DNA from: Tenodera sinensis
Lineage: Eukaryota; Arthropoda; Insecta; Mantodea; Mantidae
Reading direction: 5' to 3'
DNA: 64,000 bases
Assembly: GCA_030765045.1 (NCBI GenBank)
Contig: CM060966.1
Span: 61,931,786 to 61,995,785 of the forward strand
Shown here: positions 9,901-20,998 of the stretch, one piece after another
Position numbering within the stretch: position 1 is the stretch's first letter
Layout: every line of letters starts with the position of its first letter
Made by a program: the position numbers and the translations under genes
Notes under the pieces: generated by a model
Databases searched by the model: none
Told to the model about the DNA's origin: nothing
What the model saw: the letters and a program-made list of their open reading frames with translations, nothing else

Positions 9901-11474
9901 CGATAATTCGCTTGTTTGAAGCAATTTCACCCAAATTTTTGACATTCTCTGAATTGTGTAACACTTGTCTCATAGCGTCTCTGAGGCTTAGTAGAGACGG
10001 CTGGGCACAATTTTTGTTGGATTCGAGCAGGTGTTATTTCGCGATAATTCGCTTGTTTGAAGCAATTCCACTCTAATTTTTAACATTCTCTGAATTGTGT
10101 AACACTTGTCTCATAGCGTCTCTGAGGCTTAGTAGAGACGGCTGGGCACAGTTTTTGTTGGATTCGAGCAGGTGTTATTTCGCGATAATTCGCTTGTTTG
10201 AAGCAATTCCACTCTAATTTTTAACATTCTCTAAATTGTGTAGCACTTGTCTCAAAGCTTCTCTGAGGTTTAGTAGAGACGGCTGGGCACAGTTTTTGTT
10301 GGATTCGAGCAGGTGTTGTTTCGCGATAATTCGCTTGTTTGAAGCAATTTCACTCAAATTTTTGACATTCTCTGAATTTCGTAACACTTGTCTCAAAGCG
10401 TCTCTGAGGCTTAGTAGAGACGGCTGGGCAGAGTTTTTGTTGGATTTGAGCAGGTGTTGTTTCGCGATATTTCGCTTGTTTGATGCAATTTCACCCAAAT
10501 TTTCACATTCTCTGAATTTCGTAACACTTGTCTCAAAGCGTCTCTGAGGCTTAGTAGAGACGGCTGGGCAGAGTTTTTGTTGGATTCGAGCAGGTGTTGT
10601 TTCGCGATAATTCGCTTGTTTGAAGCAATTCCACTCTAATTTTTGACATTCTCTGATGTTTGTAACACTTGTCTCAAAGCGTCTCTGAGGCTTAGTAGAG
10701 ACGGCTGGGCACAGTTTTTGTTGGATTCGAGCAGGTGTTATTTCGCGATAATTCGCTTGTTTGAAGCAATTCCACTCTAATTTTTAACATTCTCTGAATT
10801 GTGTAACACTTGTCTCAAAGCGTCTCTGAGGCTTAGTAGAGACGGCTGGGCACAGTTTTTGCTGCATTCGAGCAGGTGTTGTTTCGCGATAATTCGCTTG
10901 TTGGAAGCAATTTCACTCAAATTTTTGACATTCTCTGAATTTCGTAACACTTGGCTCTAAGCGTCTCTGAGGCTTAGTAGAGATGGCTGGGCAGAGTTTT
11001 TGTTGGATTCGAGCAGGTGTTGTTTCGCGATAATTCGCTTGTTTGAAGCAATTCCACTCTAATTTTTGACATTCTATGATGTTTGTAACACTTGTCTCAA
11101 AGCGCCTCTGAGGCTTAGTAGAGACGGCTGGTCACAGTTTTTGTTGGATTCGAGCAGGTGTTGTTTCGCGATAATTCGCTTGTTTAGAGCAATTTCACTC
11201 TAAATTATCACATTCTCTGAATTGTGTAACACTTGTCTCAAAGCGCCTCTGAGGCTTAGTAGAGACTGCTGGGCAGAGTTTTTGTTGGATTCGAGCAGGT
11301 GTTGTTTCGCGATAATTCGCTTGTTTAGAGCAATTTCACTCTAATTTTTTACATTCTCTGATGTTTGTAACACTTGTCTCAAAGCGTCTATGAGGCTTAA
11401 TAGAAACGGCTGGCGACAGTTTTTGTTGGATTCGAGCAGGTGTTGTTTCGCGATAATTCGCTTGTTTGAAGCAA
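6976..11474. repeat. Long block, first copy of a 5.2-kb duplication
   Basis: From about 6310 to 11474 the sequence is matched by about 15470-20640 at an offset of 9160, rising to 9165 through small indels. One such indel is the shortened CTCTGTTTG near 7272 against CTCTGATGTTTG in the other copy. Within it, 7832-9885 copies 1911-3964. Two L1 landmarks lie at 9025 and 10857, 13 monomers apart. The first is followed by the complete C-F-G run. The second is followed by C and a TTTAGAGC monomer joined directly to the CTTAATAGAAACGG monomer, which marks loss of two monomers. The right end at about 11474 is the junction of the next tandem duplication. Confidence 0.8.
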
Positions 11475-14150
11475 TTCCACTCTAATTTTTAACATTCTCT
11501 GAATTGTGTAACACTTGTCTCAAAGCGTCTCTGAGGCTTAGTAGAGACGGCTGGGCACAGTTTTTGTTGGATTCGAGCAGGTGTTATTTCGCGATAATTC
11601 GCTTGTTTGAAGCAATTCCACTCTAATTTTTAACATTCTCTGAATTGTGTAACACTTGTCTCAAAGCGTCTCTGAGGCTTAGTAGAGACGGCTGGGCACA
11701 GTTTTTGCTGCATTCGAGCAGGTGTTGTTTCGCGATAATTCGCTTGTTGGAAGCAATTTCACTCAAATTTTTGACATTCTCTGAATTTCGTAACACTTGG
11801 CTCTAAGCGTCTCTGAGGCTTAGTAGAGATGGCTGGGCAGAGTTTTTGTTGGATTCGAGCAGGTGTTGTTTCGCGATAATTCGCTTGTTTGAAGCAATTC
11901 CACTCTAATTTTTGACATTCTATGATGTTTGTAACACTTGTCTCAAAGCGCCTCTGAGGCTTAGTAGAGACGGCTGGGCACAGTTTTTGTTGGATTCGAG
12001 CAGGTGTTGTTTCGCGATAATTCGCTTGTTTAGAGCAATTTCACTCTAAATTATCACATTCTCTGAATTGTGTAACACTTGTCTCAAAGCGCCTCTGAGG
12101 CTTAGTAGAGACTGCTGGGCAGAGTTTTTGTTGGATTCGAGCAGGTGTTATTTCGCGATAATTCGCTTGTTTAGAGCAATTTCACTCTAATTTTTTACAT
12201 TCTCTGATGTTTGTAACACTTGTCTCAAAGCGCCTCTGAGGATTAGTAGAGACGGCTGGGCACAGTTTTTGTTGGATTCGAGCAGGTGATGTTTCGCGAT
12301 AATTCGCTTGTTTAGAGCAATTCCACTCTAATTTTTTACATTCTCTGAATTGTGTAACACTTGGCTCAAAGCGTCTCTGAGGCTCAGTAGTGACGGCAGC
12401 GCAGAGTTTTTGTTGGATTCGAGCAGGTGTTGTTTCGCTATAATTCGCTTGTTTGAAGCAATTTCACTCAAATTTTTGACATTCTCTGAATTTCGTAACA
12501 CTTGTCTCAAAGCGTCTCTGAGGCTTAATAGAAACGGCTGGCGACAGTTTTTGTTGGATTCGAGCAGGTGTTGTTTCGCGATAATTCGCTTGTTTGAAGC
12601 AATTTCACCCAAATTTTTGACATTCTCTGAATTGTGTAACACTTGTCTCATAGCGTCTCTGAGGCTTAGTAGAGACGGCTGGGCACAATTTTTGTTGGAT
12701 TCGAGCAGGTGTTATTTCGCGATAATTCGCTTGTTTGAAGCAATTCCACTCTAATTTTTAACATTCTCTGAATTGTGTAACACTTGTCTCATAGCGTCTC
12801 TGAGGCTTAGTAGAGACGGCTGGGCACAGTTTTTGTTGGATTCGAGCAGGTGTTATTTCGCGATAATTCGCTTGTTTGAAGCAATTCCACTCTAATTTTT
12901 AACATTCTCTAAATTGTGTAGCACTTGTCTCAAAGCTTCTCTGAGGTTTAGTAGAGACGGCTGGGCACAGTTTTTGTTGGATTCGAGCAGGTGTTGTTTC
13001 GCGATAATTCGCTTGTTTGAAGCAATTTCACTCAAATTTTTGACATTCTCTGAATTTCGTAACACTTGTCTCAAAGCGTCTCTGAGGCTTAGTAGAGACG
13101 GCTGGGCAGAGTTTTTGTTGGATTTGAGCAGGTGTTGTTTCGCGATATTTCGCTTGTTTGATGCAATTTCACCCAAATTTTCACATTCTCTGAATTTCGT
13201 AACACTTGTCTCAAAGCGTCTCTGAGGCTTAGTAGAGACGGCTGGGCAGAGTTTTTGTTGGATTCGAGCAGGTGTTGTTTCGCGATAATTCGCTTGTTTG
13301 AAGCAATTCCACTCTAATTTTTGACATTCTCTGATGTTTGTAACACTTGTCTCAAAGCGTCTCTGAGGCTTAGTAGAGACGGCTGGGCACAGTTTTTGTT
13401 GGATTCGAGCAGGTGTTATTTCGCGATAATTCGCTTGTTTGAAGCAATTCCACTCTAATTTTTAACATTCTCTGAATTGTGTAACACTTGTCTCAAAGCG
13501 TCTCTGAGGCTTAGTAGAGACGGCTGGGCACAGTTTTTGCTGCATTCGAGCAGGTGTTGTTTCGCGATAATTCGCTTGTTGGAAGCAATTTCACTCAAAT
13601 TTTTGACATTCTCTGAATTTCGTAACACTTGGCTCTAAGCGTCTCTGAGGCTTAGTAGAGATGGCTGGGCAGAGTTTTTGTTGGATTCGAGCAGGTGTTG
13701 TTTCGCGATAATTCGCTTGTTTGAAGCAATTCCACTCTAATTTTTGACATTCTATGATGTTTGTAACACTTGTCTCAAAGCGCCTCTGAGGCTTAGTAGA
13801 GACGGCTGGTCACAGTTTTTGTTGGATTCGAGCAGGTGTTGTTTCGCGATAATTCGCTTGTTTAGAGCAATTTCACTCTAAATTATCACATTCTCTGAAT
13901 TGTGTAACACTTGTCTCAAAGCGCCTCTGAGGCTTAGTAGAGACTGCTGGGCAGAGTTTTTGTTGGATTCGAGCAGGTGTTGTTTCGCGATAATTCGCTT
14001 GTTTAGAGCAATTTCACTCTAATTTTTTACATTCTCTGATGTTTGTAACACTTGTCTCAAAGCGTCTCTGAGGCTTAATAGAAACGGCTGGCGACAGTTT
14101 TTGTTGGATTCGAGCAGGTGTTGTTTCGCGATAATTCGCTTGTTTGAAGC
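11475..14150. repeat. 19-monomer (2,678 bp) tandem duplication of about 8797-11474
   Basis: The block repeats the immediately preceding 2.7 kb at a constant offset of 2678 (19 monomers minus one base). L1 landmarks at 9025 and 10857 recur at 11703 and 13535. The rare monomers with GGCACAATTTTTG, CTCTAAATTGTGTAGC, GGATTTGAGCAGG and the one-base-short CAAATTTTCAC all recur in order. A private TCTATGAGG near 11390 marks the first copy against TCTCTGAGG near 14073. The copies stop matching at about 11472 and 14150, exactly one repeat period apart, as expected for unequal crossing-over within a satellite. Confidence 0.85.
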
Positions 14151-15470
14151 AATTTCACTCAAATTTTTGACATTCTCTGAATTTCGTAACACTTGTCTCA
14201 AAGCGTCTCTGAGGCTTAATAGAAACGGCTGGCGACAGTTTTTGTTGGATTCGAGCAGGTGTTGTTTCGCGATAATTCGCTTGTTTGAAGCAATTTCACC
14301 CAAATTTTTGACATTCTCTGAATTGTGTAACACTTGTCTCATAGCGTCTCTGAGGCTTAGTAGAGACGGCTGGGCACAATTTTTGTTGGATTCGAGCAGG
14401 TGTTATTTCGCGATAATTCGCTTGTTTGAAGCAATTCCACTCTAATTTTTAACATTCTCTGAATTGTGTAACACTTGTCTCATAGCGTCTCTGAGGCTTA
14501 GTAGAGACGGCTGGGCACAGTTTTTGTTGGATTCGAGCAGGTGTTGTTTCGCGATATTTCGCTTGTTTGATGCAATTTCACCCAAATTTTTCACATTCTC
14601 TGAATTTCGTAACACTTGTCTCAAAGCGTCTCTGAGGCTTAGTAGAGACGGCTGGGCAGAGTTTTTGTTGGATTCGAGCAGGTGTTGTTTCGCGATAATT
14701 CGCTTGTTTGAAGCAATTCCACTCTAATTTTTGACATTCTCTGATGTTTGTAACACTTGTCTCAAAGCGTCTCTGAGGCTTAGTAGAGACGGCTGGGCAC
14801 AGTTTTTGTTGGATTCGAGCAGGTGTTATTTCGCGATAATTCGCTTGTTTGAAGCAATTCCACTCTAATTTTTAACATTCTCTGAATTGTGTAACACTTG
14901 TCTCAAAGCGTCTCTGAGGCTTAGTAGAGACGGCTGGGCACAGTTTTTGTTGGATTCGAGCAGGTGTTGTTTCGCGATAATTCGCTTGTTTGAAGCAATT
15001 TCACTCAAATTTTTGACATTCTCTGAATTTCGTAACACTTGTCTCAAAGCGTCTCCGAGACTTAATAGAGACGGCTGGGGACAGTTTTTGTTGGATTCGA
15101 AAAGGTCTTGTTTCGCGATAATTCGCTTGTCTGAAGCAATTCCACCCTAATTTTTGTCAGTCTCTGATCTTTGTAACACTTGTCTCAAAGCGTCTCTGAG
15201 GCTTAGTAGAGAAGTCTGGGCACAGTTTTTGTTGGATTCGAGCAGGTGTTGTTTCGCGATAATTCGCTTGTTTGAAGCAATTTCACTCAAATTTTTGACA
15301 TTCTCTTAATTTCGTAACACTTGTCTCATAGCGTCTCTGAGGCTTAGTAGAGACGGCTGGGAAGAGTTTTTGTTGGATTCGAGCAGGTGTTGTGTCGCGA
15401 TAATTCGCTTGTTTGAAGCAATTTCACTCAAATTTTTGACATTCTCTGAATTTCGTAACACTTGTCTCAA
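14151..15470. repeat. Mosaic monomer block between large duplications
   Basis: About nine monomers of A, B, D and E class continue from the preceding HOR and lead into the second copy of the 5.2-kb block. Much of it resembles 20637-22000 at offsets of 6486 and then 6768, so two monomers are present in one copy and absent in the other. Notable monomers are an E monomer followed by GATCTTTGTAAC and GAGAAGTCTGG (15167-15220), and one carrying GGGAAGAG with GTTGTGTCGCG (15361-15400). The last is the likely partner of a conversion-like patch at 17571-17683. No other sequence class occurs here. Confidence 0.7.
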
Positions 15471-18400
15471 AGCGTCTCTGAGGCTTAGTAGAGACGGCTG
15501 GGCAGAGTTTTTGTTGGATTCGAGCAGGTGTTGTTTCGCGATAATTCGCTTGTTTGAAGCAATTCCACTCTAATTTTTGACATTCTCTGATATTTGTAAC
15601 ACTTGTCTCAAAGCGTCTCTGAGGCTTAGTAGAGACGGCTGGGCACAGTTTTTGTTGGATTCGAGCAGATGTTACTTCGCGATAATTCGCTTGTTTGAAG
15701 CAATTCCACTCTAATTTTTAACATTCTCTGAATTGTGTAACACTTGTCTCAAAGCGTCTCTGAGGCTTAGTAGAGACGGCTGTGCACAGTTTTTGTTGGA
15801 TTCGAGCAGGTGTTGTTTCGCGATAATTCGCTTGTTTGAAGCAATTTCACTCAAATTTTTGACATTCTCTGAATTTCGTAACACTTGTCTCAAAGCGTCT
15901 CTGAGACTTAATAGAGACGGCTGGCGACAGTTTTTGTTGGATTCGAAAAGGTCTTGTTTCGCGATAATTCGCTTGTCTGAAGCAATTCCACCCTAATTTT
16001 TGTCAGTCTCTGATATTTGTAACACTTGTCTCAAAGCGTCTCTGAGGCTTAGTAGAGACGGCTGGGCACAGTTTTTGTTTGATTCGAGCAGGTGTTATTT
16101 CGCGATAATTCGCTTGTTTGAAGCAATTCCACTCTAATTTGTAACATTCTCTGAATTGTGTAACGCTTGTCTCATAGCGTCTCTGAGGCTCAGTAGAGAC
16201 GGCTGGGCACAGTTTTTGTTGGATTCGAGCAGGTGTTATTTCGCGATAATTCGCTTGTTTGAAGCAATTTCACCCAAATTTTTGACATTCTCTGAATTTC
16301 GTAACACTTGTCTCAAAGCGTCTCTGAGGCTTAGTAGAGACGGCTGGGCAGAGTTTTTGTTGGATTCGAGCAGGTGTTGTTTCGCGATAATTCGCTTGTT
16401 TGAAGCAATTCCACTCTAATTTTTGACATTCTCTGATGTTTGTAACACTTGTCTCAAAGCGTCTCTGAGGCTTAGTAGAGACGGCTGGGCACAGTTTTTG
16501 TTTGATTCGAGCAGGTGTTATTTCGCGATAATTCGCTTGTTTGAAGCAATTCCACTCTAATTTTTAACATTCTCTGAATTGTGTAACACTTGTCTCAAAG
16601 CGTCTCTGAGGCTTAGTAGAGACGGCTGGGCACAGTTTTTGTTGGATTCGAGCAGGTGTTGTTTCGCGATAATTCGCTTGTTTGAAGCAATTTCACTCAA
16701 ATTTTTGACATTCTCTGAATTTCGTAACACTTGTCTCAAAGCGTCTCTGAGACTTAATAGAGACGGCTGGGGACAGTTTTTGTTGGATTCGAAAAGGTCT
16801 TGTTTCGCGATAATTCGCTTGTCCGAAGCAATTCCACCCTAATTTTTGTCAGTCTCTGATATTTGTAACACTTGTCTCAAAGCGTCTCTGAGGCTTAGTA
16901 GAGACGGCTGGGCACAGTTTTTGTTTGATTCGAGCAGGTGTTATTTCGCGATAATTCGCTTGTTTGAAGCAATTCCACTCTAATTTTTAACATTCTCTGA
17001 ATTGTGTAACACTTGTCTCATAGCGCCTCTGAGGCTTAGTAGACACGGCTGGGCACAGTTTTTGTTGGATTCGAGCAGGTGTTATTTCGCGATAATTCGC
17101 TTGTTTGAAGCAATTCCACTCTAATTTTTAACATTCTCTGAATTGTGTAACACTTGTCTCCAAGCTTCTCTGAGGTTTAGTAGAGACGGTTGGGCACAGT
17201 TTTTGTTGGATTCGAGCAGGTGTTGTTTCGCGATAATTCGCTTGTTTGAAGCAATTTCACTCAAATTTTTGACATTCTCTGAATTTCGTAACACTTGTCT
17301 CAAAGCGTCTCTGAGGCTTATCAGAGACGGCTGGGCAGAGTTTTTGTTGGATTCGAGCAGTTGTTGTTTCGCGATAATTCGCTTGTTTGAAGCAATTCCA
17401 CTCTAATTTTTGACATTCTCTGATGTTTGTAACACTTGTCTCAAAGCGTCTCTGAGGCTTAGTAGAGACGGCTGGGCACAGTTTTTGTTGGATTCGAGCA
17501 GGTGTTATTTCGCGATAATTCGCTTGTTTGAAGCAATTCCACTCTAATTTTTAACATTCTCTGAATTGTGTAACACTTGTCTCATAGCGTCTCTGAGGCT
17601 TAGTAGAGACGGCTGGGAAGAGTTTTTGTTGGATTCGAGCAGGTGTTGTGTCGCGATAATTCGCTTGTTTGAAGCAATTTCACCCAAATTTTTGACATTC
17701 TCTGAATTTCATAACACTTGTCTCAAAGCGTCTCTGAGGCTTAGTAGAGACGGCTGGGCACAGTTTTTGTTGGATTCGAGCAGGTGTTGTTTCGCGATAT
17801 TTCGCTTGTTTGAAGCAATTTCACCCAAATTTTTGACATTCTCTGAATTTCGTAACACTTGTCTCAAAGCGTCTCTGAGGATTAGTAGAGACGGCTGGGC
17901 ACAGTTTTTGTTGGATTCGAGCAGGTGTTATTTCGCGATAATTCGCTTGTTTGAAGCAATTCCACTCTAATTTTTAACATTCTCTGAATTGTGTAACACT
18001 TGTCTCAAAGCGTCTCTGAGGCTTAGTAGAGACGGCTGGGCACAGTTTTTGTTGGATTCGAGCAGGTGTTATTTCGCGATAATTCGCTTGTTTGAAGCAA
18101 TTCCACTCTAATTTTTAACATTCTCTGAATTGTGTAACACTTGTCTCAAAGCGTCTCTGAGGCTTAGTAGAGACGGCTGGGCACAGTTTTTGCTGCATTC
18201 GAGCAGGTGTTGTTTCGCGATAATTCGCTTGTTGGAAGCAATTTCACTCAAATTTTTGACATTCTCTGAATTTCGTAACACTTGGCTCTAAGCGTCTCTG
18301 AGGCTTAGTAGAGATGGCTGGGCAGAGTTTTTGTTGGATTCGAGCAGGTGTTGTTTCGCGATAATTCGCTTGTTTGAAGCAATTCCACTCTAATTTTTGA

Positions 18401-20998
18401 CATTCTATGATGTTTGTAACACTTGTCTCAAAGCGCCTCTGAGGCTTAGTAGAGACGGCTGGGCACAGTTTTTGTTGGATTCGAGCAGGTGTTGTTTCGC
18501 GATAATTCGCTTGTTTAGAGCAATTTCACTCTAAATTATCACATTCTCTGAATTGTGTAACACTTGTCTCAAAGCGCCTCTGAGGCTTAGTAGAGACTGC
18601 TGGGCAGAGTTTTTGTTGGATTCGAGCAGGTGTTATTTCGCGATAATTCGCTTGTTTAGAGCAATTTCACTCTAATTTTTTACATTCTCTGATGTTTGTA
18701 ACACTTGTCTCAAAGCGCCTCTGAGGATTAGTAGAGACGGCTGGGCACAGTTTTTGTTGGATTCGAGCAGGTGTTGTTTCGCGATAATTCGCTTGTTTAG
18801 AGCAATTCCACTCTAATTTTTTACATTCTCTGAATTGTGTAACACTTGGCTCAAAGCGTCTCTGAGGCTCAGTAGTGACGGCAGCGCAGAGTTTTTGTTG
18901 GATTCGAGCAGGTGTTGTTTCGCGATAATTCGCTTGTTTGAAGCAATTTCACTCAAATTTTTGACATTCTCTGAATTTCGTAACACTTGTCTCAAAGCGT
19001 CTCTGAGGCTTAATAGAAACGGCTGGCGACAGTTTTTGTTGGATTCGAGCAGGTGTTGTTTCGCGATAATTCGCTTGTTTGAAGCAATTTCACCCAAATT
19101 TTTGACATTCTCTGAATTGTGTAACACTTGTCTCATAGCGTCTCTGAGGCTTAGTAGAGACGGCTGGGCACAATTTTTGTTGGATTCGAGCAGGTGTTAT
19201 TTCGCGATAATTCGCTTGTTTGAAGCAATTCCACTCTAATTTTTAACATTCTCTGAATTGTGTAACACTTGTCTCATAGCGTCTCTGAGGCTTAGTAGAG
19301 ACGGCTGGGCACAGTTTTTGTTGGATTCGAGCAGGTGTTATTTCGCGATAATTCGCTTGTTTGAAGCAATTCCACTCTAATTTTTAACATTCTCTAAATT
19401 GTGTAGCACTTGTCTCAAAGCTTCTCTGAGGTTTAGTAGAGACGGCTGGGCACAGTTTTTGTTGGATTCGAGCAGGTGTTGTTTCGCGATAATTCGCTTG
19501 TTTGAAGCAATTTCACTCAAATTTTTGACATTCTCTGAATTTCGTAACACTTGTCTCAAAGCGTCTCTGAGGCTTAGTAGAGACGGCTGGGCAGAGTTTT
19601 TGTTGGACTTGAGCAGGTGTTGTTTCGCGATATTTCGCTTGTTTGATGCAATTTCACCCAAATTTTTCACATTCTCTGAATTTCGTAACACTTGTCTCAA
19701 AGCGTCTCTGAGGCTTAGTAGAGACGGCTGGGCAGAGTTTTTGTTGGATTCGAGCAGGTGTTGTTTCGCGATAATTCGCTTGTTTGAAGCAATTCCACTC
19801 TAATTTTTGACATTCTCTGATGTTTGTAACACTTGTCTCAAAGCGTCTCTGAGGCTTAGTAGAGACGGCTGGGCACAGTTTTTGTTGGATTCGAGCAGGT
19901 GTTATTTCGCGATAATTCGCTTGTTTGAAGCAATTCCACTCTAATTTTTAACATTCTCTGAATTGTGTAACACTTGTCTCAAAGCGTCTCTGAGGCTTAG
20001 TAGAGACGGCTGGGCACAGTTTTTGCTGCATTCGAGCAGGTGTTGTTTCGCGATAATTCGCTTGTTGGAAGCAATTTCACTCAAATTTTTGACATTCTCT
20101 GAATTTCGTAACACTTGGCTCTAAGCGTCTCTGAGGCTTAGTAGAGATGGCTGGGCAGAGTTTTTGTTGGATTCGAGCAGGTGTTGTTTCGCGATAATTC
20201 GCTTGTTTGAAGCAATTCCACTCTAATTTTTGACATTCTATGATGTTTGTAACACTTGTCTCAAAGCGCCTCTGAGGCTTAGTAGAGACGGCTGGTCACA
20301 GTTTTTGTTGGATTCGAGCAGGTGTTGTTTCGCGATAATTCGCTTGTTTAGAGCAATTTCACTCTAAATTATCACATTCTCTGAATTGTGTAACACTTGT
20401 CTCAAAGCGCCTCTGAGGCTTAGTAGAGACTGCTGGGCAGAGTTTTTGTTGGATTCGAGCAGGTGTTGTTTCGCGATAATTCGCTTGTTTAGAGCAATTT
20501 CACTCTAATTTTTTACATTCTCTGATGTTTGTAACACTTGTCTCAAAGCGTCTCTGAGGCTTAATAGAAACGGCTGGCGACAGTTTTTGTTGGATTCGAG
20601 CAGGTGTTGTTTCGCGATAATTCGCTTGTTTGAAGCAATTTCACTCAAATTTTTGACATTCTCTGAATTTCGTAACACTTGTCTCAAAGCGTCTCTGAGG
20701 CTTAATAGAAACGGCTGGAGACAGTTTTTGTTGGATTCGAGCAGGTGTTGTTTCGCGATAATTCGCTTGTTTGAAGCAATTTCACCCAAATTTTTGACAT
20801 TCTCTGAATTGTGTAACACTTGTCTCATAGCGTCTCTGAGGCTTAGTAGAGACGGCTGGGCACAATTTTTGTTGGATTCGAGCAGGTGTTATTTCGCGAT
20901 AATTCGCTTGTTTGAAGCAATTCCACTCTAATTTTTAACATTCTCTGAATTGTGTAACACTTGTCTCATAGCGTCTCTGAGGCTTAGTAGAGACGGCT
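15471..20998. repeat. Second copy of the 5.2-kb block, plus tail
   Basis: From 15471 to about 20640 the sequence follows 6310-11474 at offsets of 9160-9165. It includes the monomers with GCAGATGTTACTTCG, GGCTGTGCACAG, AACGCTTGTCTCATAG, GTAGACACGG and GGTTGGGCAC, and the L1 landmarks at 18188 and 20021. One monomer-sized stretch (17571-17683) differs and matches 15315-15427 instead. The same intact and deleted forms of the C-F-G run occur at 18.5-19.0 kb and 20.3-20.6 kb. From about 20640 to 20998 it follows the 14151 block. Confidence 0.8.
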
